DNA from: Thecaphora thlaspeos
Lineage: Eukaryota; Basidiomycota; Ustilaginomycetes; Urocystidales; Glomosporiaceae
DNA: 64,000 nt
Reading direction: 5' to 3'
Assembly (NCBI GenBank): GCA_900291925.1
Contig: UWYS01000001.1
Coordinates: 62,001-126,000, forward strand
Positions 9,667-19,942 of the stretch are shown piece after piece. Position 1 is the first letter of the stretch, and the number at the start of each line of letters is the position of its first letter. The position numbers were made by a program, and so were the translations under genes. Below the pieces are notes generated by a model. It ran no database searches. It worked only from the letters and a program-made list of their open reading frames with translations, and was not told the DNA's origin.

Positions 9667-12600
9667 TCACAGCCCCGCCAGCTCGCGATACTCCTCCTTG
9701 ATCCGCCACGCCGACCCCGGCTTCTTGCCCTCCTTGGCCGCGTAGAAGGCGATGCGCTCGTTGAGCGCATTCTTCGAAACCTGCTTTCCTAGAGGCTCAA
9801 ACAGCTCCTTCAGGTCGTCCACCAGGCCGGCCCGCGTCTTTGTCGATCCTTCAATCGCACGCAGCAGCGCTGGCACCTCGCCCTCTGGGAAGTTCTGCTT
9901 GAGCGCCACCGTCGGCGCCATCGCATCGCTCTGGCCGCCGCCAGGCATGCCGGGACCGCTCGCGTCCGCCTTGGCCGCGGCGACGCCCCACAGCGCTGCC
10001 ATCACACCGCCGCCCATCGATGGCTTCGAGCTCGTCCCCGAGCCTGTCGCAGGCTTGATGGGGCTCGCCAAGAGGCCGTTGGCATGCGCAACCAGCGGAA
10101 CGGCGTCCGAAGCCTTGTCTTCCTCCGCCGTGCTCTGGAAGGTGAAGGGGTCTAGGCCAAAGCAGGCATCTGTTGTGACAAGCCGGAAGAGCGGGGAAAG
10201 AGGGGAGACAGGATGCGAGCGTGTCAGGGGACCATGCTAGGCGACTTGTCTCGCCACCCGAAGACACATGCGCCTCCCCTGCATCGCACCGGGGCCCGCC
10301 AACTCACCATTGAGCAACTCAATCTGGTAGCCTTGGAAGTGCTCGTACTCCGGCTCTCCCAGGACCGCCTCCCAGTGCGGGCCCGTCGAAAAGGGAACCA
10401 GTTTGCTGTCGAAACGCCGGCCGAGCAGCTTGACCTTTTTCTTCTTGGGCTTCAAGGTGTAGTTGGCCTGCGGCGGCAGTGCGCCTGCCGTCTGGCCGAA
10501 CGGCGAGTCGCGCAAGCCCGATCGAAATGGCTTCGATGGCGGCATCGCACGCCCAATCGCGTCGACCTCGACGACGTCGCCATCGGCCATCGCCATCGTC
10601 AGGGCCGCCTCCTCCTCTTCCTCGACCTCAAGGTCGTCCACAAGCCAGTCGTCCATCTCCGAGTCCTCGTCCGAGTCGATTGCGCTCTCGTCCTTGTCGT
10701 CGTTGTCCTGGACATCGTCGCCGTCCACCAGGCCAGGCTCCTCCCACTCGGCGTCGCTGTCGTGGTTGTAGTCGATCGCGACGGGGTCCTGCGACAGCGG
10801 GCAGCGCGGGCCGATGAGGTTGGTCGACTTGGTCCACGTGCCGTACCAGCCGGGGCGGCGGTCCGACTGGAAGCAGAGTAGCTTGATCGGTACCTTCTTA
10901 CGGTCCTTGAGGTCGTCGAGCGCCTTGCGCGCCAGCTCCTCGGCATTGCCGCCGAGCACGTCCGACTCGGTGACGGTGCGCTTGATCTCGCGGACGCAGA
11001 CGCGCGGATGAACGCCCTTGGCCCGAGGACGTGCCGCCGCTGGCTTCTGCGCCTTCTGCGCCCTCCGGCCCAGCCCTAGGTCAGCCAGCATCTCCTCACT
11101 CGTCAGGTCGCCGCGGCCCAGCTCGAGCTCGCGCTGCGGCTTCTGGAAGCGGTTGATCGGCGCCAAGTCCTTGTACTGGCACGGCAGGAAGGTCCGCTCG
11201 AAGTCGCTCTTGCTCGATGACGCCACCGTCGTCAGGACGGGCCGGCTGGGCGTCTTCGCCTGTGCCTTTTGTATGAACGATGTAAGGAAGCTGGCTTGCT
11301 TCTGCTTGAGCTACCGGCGTGGTGTTGGGCGGAACAGGCAAGGATGCGAAGGAGCGCGAGGGCATGGGGTGAAGAGAGGGAAATGATGACGCAAGGAAAG
11401 GTTAGCCCGGTCATGTCATCCAGCATCCCTTAGACGGGCCGCCGGCGCGGTCGACTCACCTTGCTCTCCTTCTGCATCTCGACCGCCCTGGCCTCTCGCC
11501 TCCACTTCGTCTCGGCCTCCTTTGCCTCCTTCTCGGCCTTCTTGGCCTCCCACTCCTTGAGCCTCTCGGTCTTGGCCGCCTCCTTTTCCTCCTTCTCTCG
11601 GAGCTTTTCAGGCGACAATTCGGCCACCGCCTTCTTCTTTGGCGATGCAGAGGCGCTGCTGGAGCCCTGCTCTTGCGACCTGGCCGGCGTGGCGGGTTCG
11701 GACGAGCCCTTGGATGTCTGGCGCTTGCGCGGCCTGGAGGGCGTCTTCTGCTTGGAGGTGTTGCCGACAGCCTCGACGTCGCCCTCGGCGCCTTCGTCGT
11801 CGTCGTCGTCGATCACGATCGGCTCGTCGGCCTTTTGGCTGGAGGCCGAAGATTTTAAAGGTGTGTTGGCGAGGGCAGCCGCCGCCGTCGCTTTTGTGCG
11901 TCTCTTGAGCAACACCTGGCGGTCCGATTCCGGTAGGCTCGCGAAGAGGGCCGCCGCCTGGTCCCGCATATCTTCGCGCTCCTTTCTGCGGACGAGAATC
12001 TTGTCCAGGTTCTCTGCCGGCAGCATATCGGTGTTCTTGACCTCCCAGCGCCACAGCTGCAGGCCATTCGGGATCGGTGTGTCGTCCGAGGCGAGGCCCG
12101 ATGAGGCCGAAGAGATGTGCGAGATGTCGAGGCCGTAGTTGCAGCGCTCGGCCACCGTCTCGATGGCGTTGACGATGGCGGAAAGGGTGAGCTTGGACTT
12201 GCTTGATGATGCCGCCGCCGACGACGACGACGAGCCCTGGCTCTCCTCGGTGAAGAGGTCCGCTTCAGGCATCAGCGACGCGCGGACCGTCTTGGCAAGT
12301 TCGTTGGTGGATTTGTCGCTGACGAGTCAGGCGAGGCGAAGGAGCACAAAGGACAAAGTGGATAAGGATGCCATCCGAAAAGGGGTTGGCTACATTGGCT
12401 CGCGGGCGGGGTCTCGGGACTCACTTCTCCTGGACCAGCTTGGCGACAACATGGAGCTGCTCTGTCGGCACCTGATCGAGCCTACCGGCGCTAGCAAGGA
12501 AGGTCTGGAAGTCAATGATGGCTGTGGAGCCGCGTCGTGTAGAGGGGTGGAGAAGACAGGGTAGGTCGGGTCAGCGGGCGTAGGCAGGCACGCGGGGTCA

Positions 12601-13147
12601 AACAGACGCTATCGGGAACGGCAAAGCACGCACCTCGCATCACAGGCCTCGTCTGCGACCAGCTGATGGGCTTCTGCTTGACCTGCAATTTGCCATTCTT
12701 GATCTCGACCAGCGTAGGCTCTGGTTGGTTCGGAGGAGACGTGAAGGATAAGGTCAAGGGTGTAAATTTCATGTCAGCGAAAGGGGCGCCCTCACGGCTG
12801 CAGTGGTGCTATTCGACGCCGGCGTGGGCGTATGGCGTCTGCTGCTCACCTGTCTTTGCCTTTTTCGCGGGTGCTGGCTTGGCAGCGAGGGAGGAAGATG
12901 CCAACATAGATGAGGAAACGGGCTCTGGCTGGCGGTTTTCGACATCACTCAGGGGCGTCTGGAGGGAGGGCTTGCGCTTGAGAGAGACCGGAGCGGGCGG
13001 CGAGGAAGCGTCCTTGGTGGGCATGTCGAGGCGGTGGCGGTGCGCTTGCGGGTGGGAGGGATTATGGTGGCGATTGAGGTCGGAGTCTGAGAGCACGAGA
13101 TCGAGGTGCGAAGGTGTGGGAGAAGGTGGCGGAACAAGTAAGCTCAT
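9667..13147 (-). CDS. CAC1: Chromatin assembly factor 1 large subunit
   Basis: CAF-1 deposits H3-H4 behind the replication fork through PCNA. Six exons in transcript order: 13147-12850, 12720-12634, 12521-12425, 12318-11460, 11265-10308, 10169-9667; ~933 residues, all phases agree. Seen in order: a short N-terminal region, a Lys/Glu/Arg-rich helix (SPEKLREKEEKEAAKTERLK...), the CAF-1 A motif KLLCFQSDRRPGWYGTWTK, then the acidic block with DYNHDSDAEWEEPG, and a C-terminal winged-helix-like end (KELFEPLGKQVSKNAL..., AWRIKEEY). The exon 5 acceptor may be AAG before 11265 or CAG before 11259; both keep frame. It is divergent from RFC2, another PCNA partner. Confidence 0.88.
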
Positions 13148-13797
13148 GGCTGAGTGCGCGGAGGCGGGGGGCGGACCGAGGGGGCCTCGGAGGGGTGGAG
13201 CGTGGCCGTTGACCTCTAGGTGAGAGTGCCGATCACCGATCTAGTCAAGGAGAGAATCAAGTGGTGATAGGCGGTCTGAAGGTAGCTTGTTGGGGGCGTT
13301 TGTGGTGGTTGACCGGGGGGTAGAGGAAGGCGGTGGTGAGGGGCAGGTGGTCGGAGGGATGGTGGCGGCGATGTCTGTGTGGGCCGGGGGAGGGAGAAGT
13401 GGTTGCCAAAAGAGAGGCAGCGATGTTGGAGCAATTTCAGAGGGGCCCGCGGGTGTGCTTCTCTCTCGCCTCTCGAAATTGAACAGGGCAGGCAGGCAGG
13501 CAGGCGCGTTTCTACTCTGTAAGGTGAGGTGAGCAGTCAACGCGGCGACCAGTGGAGCGCGCGCGGGCCGCTCAACGCGACGCGCCCAACAAGAAAGGCG
13601 CAGCGCAGAGCAGCGCAAGCCAAGCAAGCGCCGCACTCTCCCCTTTCGGCCGCGTTGCGTTGGCTCGTTCGCTCTCGACAATCCAACAACCTCTCGCAAC
13701 CTCTCGCCGCCTCCTCGACGCCACCTCGACGCCACCTCGCCTCCTCCCTCCGCCCGGTTCCATCTCCTCCTCCTCCTCCTCCCTCACACCCGACGTC
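13148..13797. other. Divergent promoter between CAC1 and RFC2
   Basis: 650 bp between two replication-linked start codons. It contains an ACGCG cluster (separate entry), a GCAG-repeat at about 13490-13504 and a C/T-rich leader before RFC2. No additional gene seen. Confidence 0.6.
13505..13584. promoter_or_regulatory. Cluster of four ACGCG (MBF/DSC1-type) cores
   Basis: CGCGT at 13505-13509 and ACGCG at 13540-13544, 13575-13579 and 13580-13584, all within 80 bp. ACGCG is the core bound by the G1/S factor MBF/DSC1 in yeasts, which controls replication genes. Function here is inferred from motif and context. Confidence 0.5.
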
Positions 13798-15449
13798 ATG
13801 TTCCTACAACCCACATCAAAGCCCTCCAATGGCCTCAGCGACAGGGACAAGATCCTCGCAGCTCAGCGCGCCGCAATGCGCCCATGGGTCGAAAAGTAGT
13901 ACGTTTTCTCGCCTTTTCCACGCCCTACCGCCACACTGATACTAAACCCTATACCCGCCTGCTTCCCTCCGTCTCCTCCTCGCTCTCTCGCCAGCCGACC
14001 AAAGACGATCGACGACGTCGCATCGCAAGAACACACCGTAGCAGTCCTCAAAAAGACCTTGATGTCCAGCAACGTGAATACACCCATCATACTCGCTCTC
14101 TGATACCGCCACACTTCGCCCACGCACTCACCCCGCCTAGCTTCCCTTCCACCTCCTCCAGCTGCCCCACATGCTCTTCTACGGGCCACCAGGAACCGGA
14201 AAGACGTCGACCATCCTTGCGCTGGCCAGGCAACTCTTCGGGTGAGCCAAGCTCTGCCCCTGTCATCCATAGCCACGCCCAGACGGCAACACTGGCCATG
14301 GCTGACCAGCACTCGCTCTAATCATTTCGCAATCTTTTATTTTCAGCCCTGAACTGATCAAGACGAGGGTGCTCGAGCTCAATGCTTCCGACGAGCGCGG
14401 CATCTCGGTGGTGCGCGACAAGATCAAAAACTTTGCCAAACTCGCCGTCACAAATCCCAAGGTGTGAGTAGCAGCGGCGAAGGTGCTTGTTCCGTCCCTC
14501 GGCCGGCGACTCAAGCTGACCGAGCCCATCATGCGTCTTCGTCGTTCCGCGCGGCCCCTCCGACTCCTGCAGCGACTACCCCTGCCCGCCATTCAAGATC
14601 ATCATCCTCGACGAGGCAGACAGCATGACGCAGGATGCGCAGAGCGCACTGCGCCGAATCATGGAACAGTACTCGAAGATCACCCGCTTCTGCCTCGTCT
14701 GCAACTACGTGACAAGGTAGGTATGCTACCACCTTGCGCCGTCCATGTCCGTCTAAAAGCAAGCTTTCGTGCTGAGTTGACCCAGAACACTTGCTCCTCG
14801 CCTGGCGCTCGACAGAATCATCGAGCCGCTAGCTTCTCGATGCAGCAAGTTCCGCTTCCGCTCGCTCGCGACCGAGAGTACAAAGTCGAGGCTCGAGACG
14901 ATCGCCCAGGCAGAAGGGGTGCAGTTCGAGGAGGGTGTGCTCGACACGCTGATCACGACGTCGGACGGCGACCTGCGACGCGCCATCACCTACCTGCAGT
15001 CGGCCTCGCGCCTCCACAGCATCGACGGCGCCGAGCGGACGGCGATTGCGCCCGATTCGATCGTCGAAATTGCGGGCGTGGTGCCGCCCAGCGTGATCAC
15101 GGAGCTCTGCACGGCCATGGGGATCGAAGCGGCTGCGAGCGCGGACGGCGATGGCGACGTCGAGATGGCGAGCGTCTACAAAAAAGGCGGGCGCGAGGCG
15201 TCATTCGCGGTGATCCGCAATGCGGTGCGACGGATCGCGCGCGAGGGCTTCTCGATCACGCAGCTGCTGACACAGCTCCACGACGCCATCATCGGCCACG
15301 CGACGCTCAACGCCAGGATCAAGGCTAAGAGCGCCCTCCAGATGGCCGAGATGGACAAGAGCCTGATTGACGGCGCGGACGAGGAGCTTCAACTCCTCAA
15401 CCTCTGCCTCAGGATCCAGGCCATCGTCGTCTCGGACGGCAAGGCGTGA
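13798..15449 (+). CDS. RFC2: Replication factor C small subunit (Rfc2 type)
   Basis: AAA+ subunit of the clamp loader that opens PCNA at primer ends. Six exons: 13798-13898, 13995-14073, 14162-14241, 14347-14463, 14573-14716, 14816-15449; 384 residues. Visible: [14 protein letters not shown], Walker A GPPGTGKT (68-75), the [10 protein letters not shown] box, Walker B ILDEADS (137-143), and SRC arginine-finger motif (181-183). The order PWVEKYRP...VLKKTL...LPHMLFYG matches S. cerevisiae Rfc2 (human RFC4) better than Rfc4. The C-terminal half is encoded by one exon and carries the helical collar. Start 13798 is the first ATG and gives a short N-tail typical of the family. Confidence 0.93.
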
Positions 15450-16237
15450 CGACCGCGGCGCGGACCCGGCCCGGCCTGAGACACGAATCATTCATCACTG
15501 TACTTGTAGCAAGTCGAGGACCACCCTCGGGAAGACAATCGTCGCATCCATGCATCGCTGCCTAGCCATGCCAGATGTCCGTGCAGGTAGGAATTGGCGG
15601 CGGTATATTCTTAAGATCGTGAACGTAGTTAGTGTGGTGCTGCGTCCTTGTCGTGGCACGCGCGCGAATCGACGGGCGCAGGTCGGCCACTAGCTCGGAA
15701 TCGCTGCAGAACGACACGACGAACACCATGGATACAGTCGGAAGATATCGTTTACCAGAGGATCATTCCGGATCGATGGAATAGGTCGTAGCGGATGCGG
15801 TAAAAAAAAAAAAAAAAGGGGGGGTTCGTTATTCGCTAATTAATACATACATTCGTCAACGTAACAAAGAGAGAGAAAGAGGGAGAAAAACGTTGGCGAT
15901 CGGCCGCATCGGATCAGAGCCCGATGGAATCGGACGGATCGGGCTGCGGTGAGTCGCCGACTCGCCGTGGGAGCTGCTACCACCAGGCCTAGACCACCTA
16001 GGCCTAGGCCTTACGGGTAGAAGCCTTGCGGGTAGAAGCCTTGCGGGACGCCGACGGCGTCGCAAGAGCATCTGAGACCCAAGGCATGCTTGTGGGATTG
16101 CTGGGGATATTCTAATGTACAAATAGAGGCTCCTGGGCGCCATCGTCGAGCTGGAACCAATCATCCTTGACATCTATCTTCTACAAAAAAGAGGGTCGCG
16201 ACAAGGGTCACGATGAAATCTCGAGGCGCGCTAGGAG
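15450..16237. other. Convergent intergenic region
   Basis: Between the 3' ends of RFC2 and the Dal5-type permease. It holds an A16G7 tract at 15802-15824 and a dispersed repeat copy at 15892-16184. No gene recognised. Confidence 0.6.
15892..16184 (+). repeat. Dispersed inverted repeat, copy 1 (293 bp)
   Basis: The same sequence occurs in reverse orientation at 62916-63090. The first ~107 nt (gttggcgatcggccgcatcg...) differ at about 3 positions by eye, and the last ~54 nt (...catctatcttctac) also at about 3. Copy 1 has ~130 extra bases in the middle (about 16000-16131), including a 15-mer CGGGTAGAAGCCTTG repeated just over twice at 16014-16048. No terminal inverted repeats and no clear target duplication; short A-rich runs border both sides. 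Confidence 0.8.
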
Positions 16238-18195
16238 TTAGATCTTTGCATCTTTCGTTTCGTAGGACGGTTCGCCCGTTTGCCTTTTCTTGTCGTCGGC
16301 GTAGGAATCATCAATGCTGTTGCTCTCTACGACGAGGGACAAAGTCGATGTCGATTCCTCTTGTACGATATTCGCATCCGTATCCCTCATGGGACCGACG
16401 ATGAAACGAACAAAGAGCGGTACGATGGCAGCCAAGAAGCAAAATCCCGCCGTGACAGCCCAACCCATCTTGAACTGGGGCGCCGTATCGTTGGGCCAGA
16501 GGAAACTTCCGTACACGCTTGCAAAGTTGCCCAGGCTGTTGACGATGGCGATGGCGACGGCTCGTTTGGCGATGGGTTCCACCATGACGGATGTGACGTA
16601 GGAGAGGTAGCATGGTAGCGCAGACCAGATACCCGCTGCGATGAAGCATAGAAGAACGTAGGACGCCGTGTTCGCGACGTACGTAACTTGCACCGCACAG
16701 AAGATGCCAGAGAGAAAGACGGGGATCGCGGCGTGGAAGGGCTTCTCCTTGAAATAGTCGGCCGAAAAGTTGACGGCGAGCGAAAAGACGAGCGCCACCG
16801 CGTACGGCGGGGCCGAGAAGAGCTTGGCATCCACACCGGTATACCCGAGCTGCGTGACGATCGATGGGATAAAGTACGAAATCGTACCGGCCCCAAAGAT
16901 GGCCATGTAGCCGACGACGAACGTCCACGTCTTCCAGTCCTTGACGGCGAGCATAAAGCCTTCCTTGTGTCCGATCTCCTCGCCCGTATGGGTGGCGGCG
17001 CCTTGGATGACGAGACGCTTGACGGCCAGTGCCTTTTCGCGCGGTGTCAGCCAGCGTGTAGTGGCCGGGTAGTCCGGAAGCACAAAGACAGCTGCAACGG
17101 CTACGATGGCCGTCACAAGGCCTGTCGACGTGGCGACGCATCGTAAAGACGGGACCGATGCGATTTTCGTCAGCTTTGCCCGTTCTTGCCCCCCCCCCCC
17201 CCCCTTCCAATCCCCCTGGATACTGTGGCAGAATCAAGAGGCTTATCGCACACTTACCTTCCATCACAAACAGCCAGCGCCAGCCAGCGATGCCTCCAAG
17301 ACCGTCCATACCGTCGATGATGGCGGCAGCAAGAAGACCGCCAAACATCCCAGAGATGATCGAGGCCGAGTAGAAGATGCCAATTACCTTGGACAGTTCG
17401 TCTTTCCTGTAGAGCGAAGCAAAGAGTAAAAGGCAGCCTCTGTATGGTGCCGAAGCAAGGTGCGAAAGGGGAAAAAAGAATGACGAGAGAGGCAGTCAGC
17501 GATTCCGTCCGATGCGATCCGTCTGCAGCGCGCGCGGAGACGCGCAAGGGAACGGCGGGTCAAAACGTACGGGAAGAAACCGCTCTCGATGATGCCGAGC
17601 AGGAAGCGGAGCGCGACGAGGGCGCCGTACGATTGGACGCCCTTGAAGGCGATGGTGACGCATCCCCAGACGAACATGATGGCGGCGAGGAAGAGCGAGG
17701 GTCTAGCCTTGGTCAAGGCGAGGTTCGAGGGGATCTCGAATAGCAGGTAGCCAACAAAGAAAATGAGCAGTGCCACGCTGTACTTTGTCGAGTCGAGCTC
17801 GAGGTCTTCCATCATTCCGTCGACTTTGGCGAGGCCGATGTTGGTACGGTCCATGTAGCTGCGATGGAGGGTGGGTGCACGTGGCGTCCAGGGCGATTGT
17901 CAACATGCGAATGCCATCGGACTGGGGTATAGACGTCGACTGACATGGGGAATACTCACTTCAAGACGTAGCATAGCCAGATCATGGGGATGAGGCGGAT
18001 GCTGATCTTGCGGACGAGTGCCTTTTCCTCGTCCGAGCCGCGGACGTAGGGCTCGTGCCATGCGGCGAGAGCGTCTGGGTGCTCGAGGAAGTTGCGGTGG
18101 CGTAGCGGGATGTGGTTGATGAATTGCTCGGTCGAGGGGAGGTCGCCGCGAGGTAAGGCCTCGACGGCGTTGCTTGCGAGGATGGAAGGTGGCAT
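16238..18195 (-). CDS. MFS permease of the Dal5/allantoate-type family
   Basis: Plasma-membrane major facilitator of the anion:cation symporter group (Dal5, Tna1 relatives), which carry small organic anions or vitamins; substrate cannot be told. Exons in transcript order: 18195-17960, 17858-17571, 17439-17258, 17121-16238; 529 residues, phases agree. Features: a cytosolic N-terminus ending in KISIRLIPMIWLCYVLK (first helix), YMDRTNIGLAK after it as in the whole family, GFFPG and LYRKDE rebuilt across intron 2, WRWLFVMEG before the middle loop, then WLTPREKALA, and about 12 helices overall. The C-tail is hydrophilic. The third intron (17122-17257) contains a 17-nt homopolymer. It is convergent with RFC2. 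Confidence 0.85.
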
Positions 18196-19588
18196 GAAAG
18201 GGTGGTGGAGAGGGAGGGGCGAAAGGGCGGAAACGGCAAGGAAGGGGACGTGGCGGGAGCTGTGGGAGGCGGACGTGGTTGGGTGGGAGGGAGAGCTGCT
18301 GTTGGCCAGGTGTTATATAGGTGCTTTTGCTCTAGCTCGAGGCGTGGTGGTCAGCTCGGCTGGAAGAGCTGAAGCGTGGTGGGCAGAGGAGCAGCAGGAG
18401 CGCGAGGACAGTGCAGAGGAATGCACAAGAGAGCGAGCGGTAGCGTGTGTACACACATAGCGCTGTCACTTCCCCGCAAAAGTGCGGGGTAAAGGCTGCA
18501 GCTCCTGCACGTTGGACAGCATCGTGTCGCCACCGCCCTTTGCGACGGCGTCTCAGCACCACGTCGGGCCAAAGAGGCAAGGTACTTAGGTGCTCGACAG
18601 ACCTGAAGTACGCGGGGGGGGGGAGGCATGGAAGGAGACGGCATAACAATACTGTAGTGAGTAACTCTGCCTTTGCTTGCTTTAGACGTCAGTAGTTGAA
18701 GCGTAGTTAGCCTCTACGCTGACTCAAGCGAACATCTTGAGGCTCGCTTCCAAGGGACGACGTAGGGGAGGCGGGACAATAAGAAATGAATAATGAGCCA
18801 ACCGATGTTCCTCCATCCTTGAGGCCAGCGCTTGACCTTTTGCCACCCGCTCTTGCTGCGTTCAGTACACCGCTCATACAGAGTGACCGGCATCCATGCT
18901 CCCGCTTTTGCTATCGCTTCTTGGCATCGTGCCGGTACCTCTGTTCTCCTATTGTATCGCGGTCAAGGTCAAACGCCATGCTACGGGGTCATGCGGTGAC
19001 GCTTTTGCCTTGCCTTTAGGCTGTCAGCCATCCGCCATACCGACCCAGCGCACCTGCCCACGCGGCTCCGTGTGGTATTGTGCGGCTCAGATCCGCAACC
19101 TCCTCCTCCTTTTCCTCCTCCTCCTCCTCTCACCTTCCTCCGGTATATCCCTTCCCACGTCCGCCGTCCTAAGCAAGGAACCTCAACAGTCTGTGGCAGT
19201 CACGTTGCATGGACAAACGGCATCTTGATCGTCGAGCAACTACTTAGTATGTCTCTTTCAGGTCCACCGAAATCGATCCATGGTTGACACAACAGTCACC
19301 ATGCTCAGTAAACTGAAATGGTCATGGCGTTCTCGGCCGCCTCTTGTCGTGTTACTGAACTGCATTGCTTGGGCGGTCGTTTCGTCACGACACATAAGCG
19401 GAAAGTGGGCGAGCGGAGCGGGTGTTTGAAGATGCCAACCCGATACGGCAAGGGACATGGCAGATACCCGGACTGGAGCGCGGTGAGTGGTCCTTCATGC
19501 TTTCTCCTCATTGTTTGCCCGGCCTTTATACGTTCTCCAGAATCGATGGCATGAGCAGAAGGAAGTGCAACCTAGTCTTTCCCTCACA

Positions 19589-19590
<2 letters not shown>

Positions 19591-19628
<38 letters not shown>

Positions 19629-19650
19629 ACAGAGAGAGAGAGAGAGAGAG
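19591..19650 (+). repeat. (CA)18 followed by (AG)10 microsatellite
   Basis: CA dinucleotides at 19591-19626, then AG at 19631-19650. Likely polymorphic in length. Confidence 0.95.
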
Positions 19651-19701
19651 GAGGGAGATGGGGTTGCGGTGTAAAAAATGGCAAATAAATAAATTAATAG
19701 G

Positions 19702-19729
<28 letters not shown>
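19702..19729 (+). repeat. A28 homopolymer
   Basis: Uninterrupted run of 28 adenines preceded by AAATAAATAAATTAATAGG. Could be a retro-derived A-tail or a simple homopolymer; nothing recognisable lies upstream. Confidence 0.9.
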
Positions 19730-19732
<3 letters not shown>

Positions 19733-19942
19733 AAATCGCATCACTCAGGATTCCCGCGCACGGCAGTACTGACTGAGCAATACCATGCTTAACTTCGCAG
19801 ATCGGACGGGATGCGGAACTTTCATGATTCTGTGGTCGCAGATATCCATCTGACTTTTGCCCACGTCATAGAATGATGAGCTGGGGTAAAGGCAAACCGA
19901 AAGCATTCTTAGCATTCGAAAGTGTTTGTAAGGAAACAATCG

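Larger units (their letters stand above)
18196..19942. other. Intergenic with simple repeats
   Basis: 1.75 kb between permease start and GPI1 end, where no gene could be recognised. Contains G10 at 18614-18623, TACTGTA at 18650-18656, a (CA)18/(AG)10 compound microsatellite, and A28. The permease promoter presumably lies in the first few hundred bases. Confidence 0.5.

Noticed and set aside
19702..19729. A28 tract as the tail of a retrotransposed gene
   Set aside because: No upstream sequence resembling a processed gene copy or element; neighbouring microsatellites suggest simple repeat expansion.
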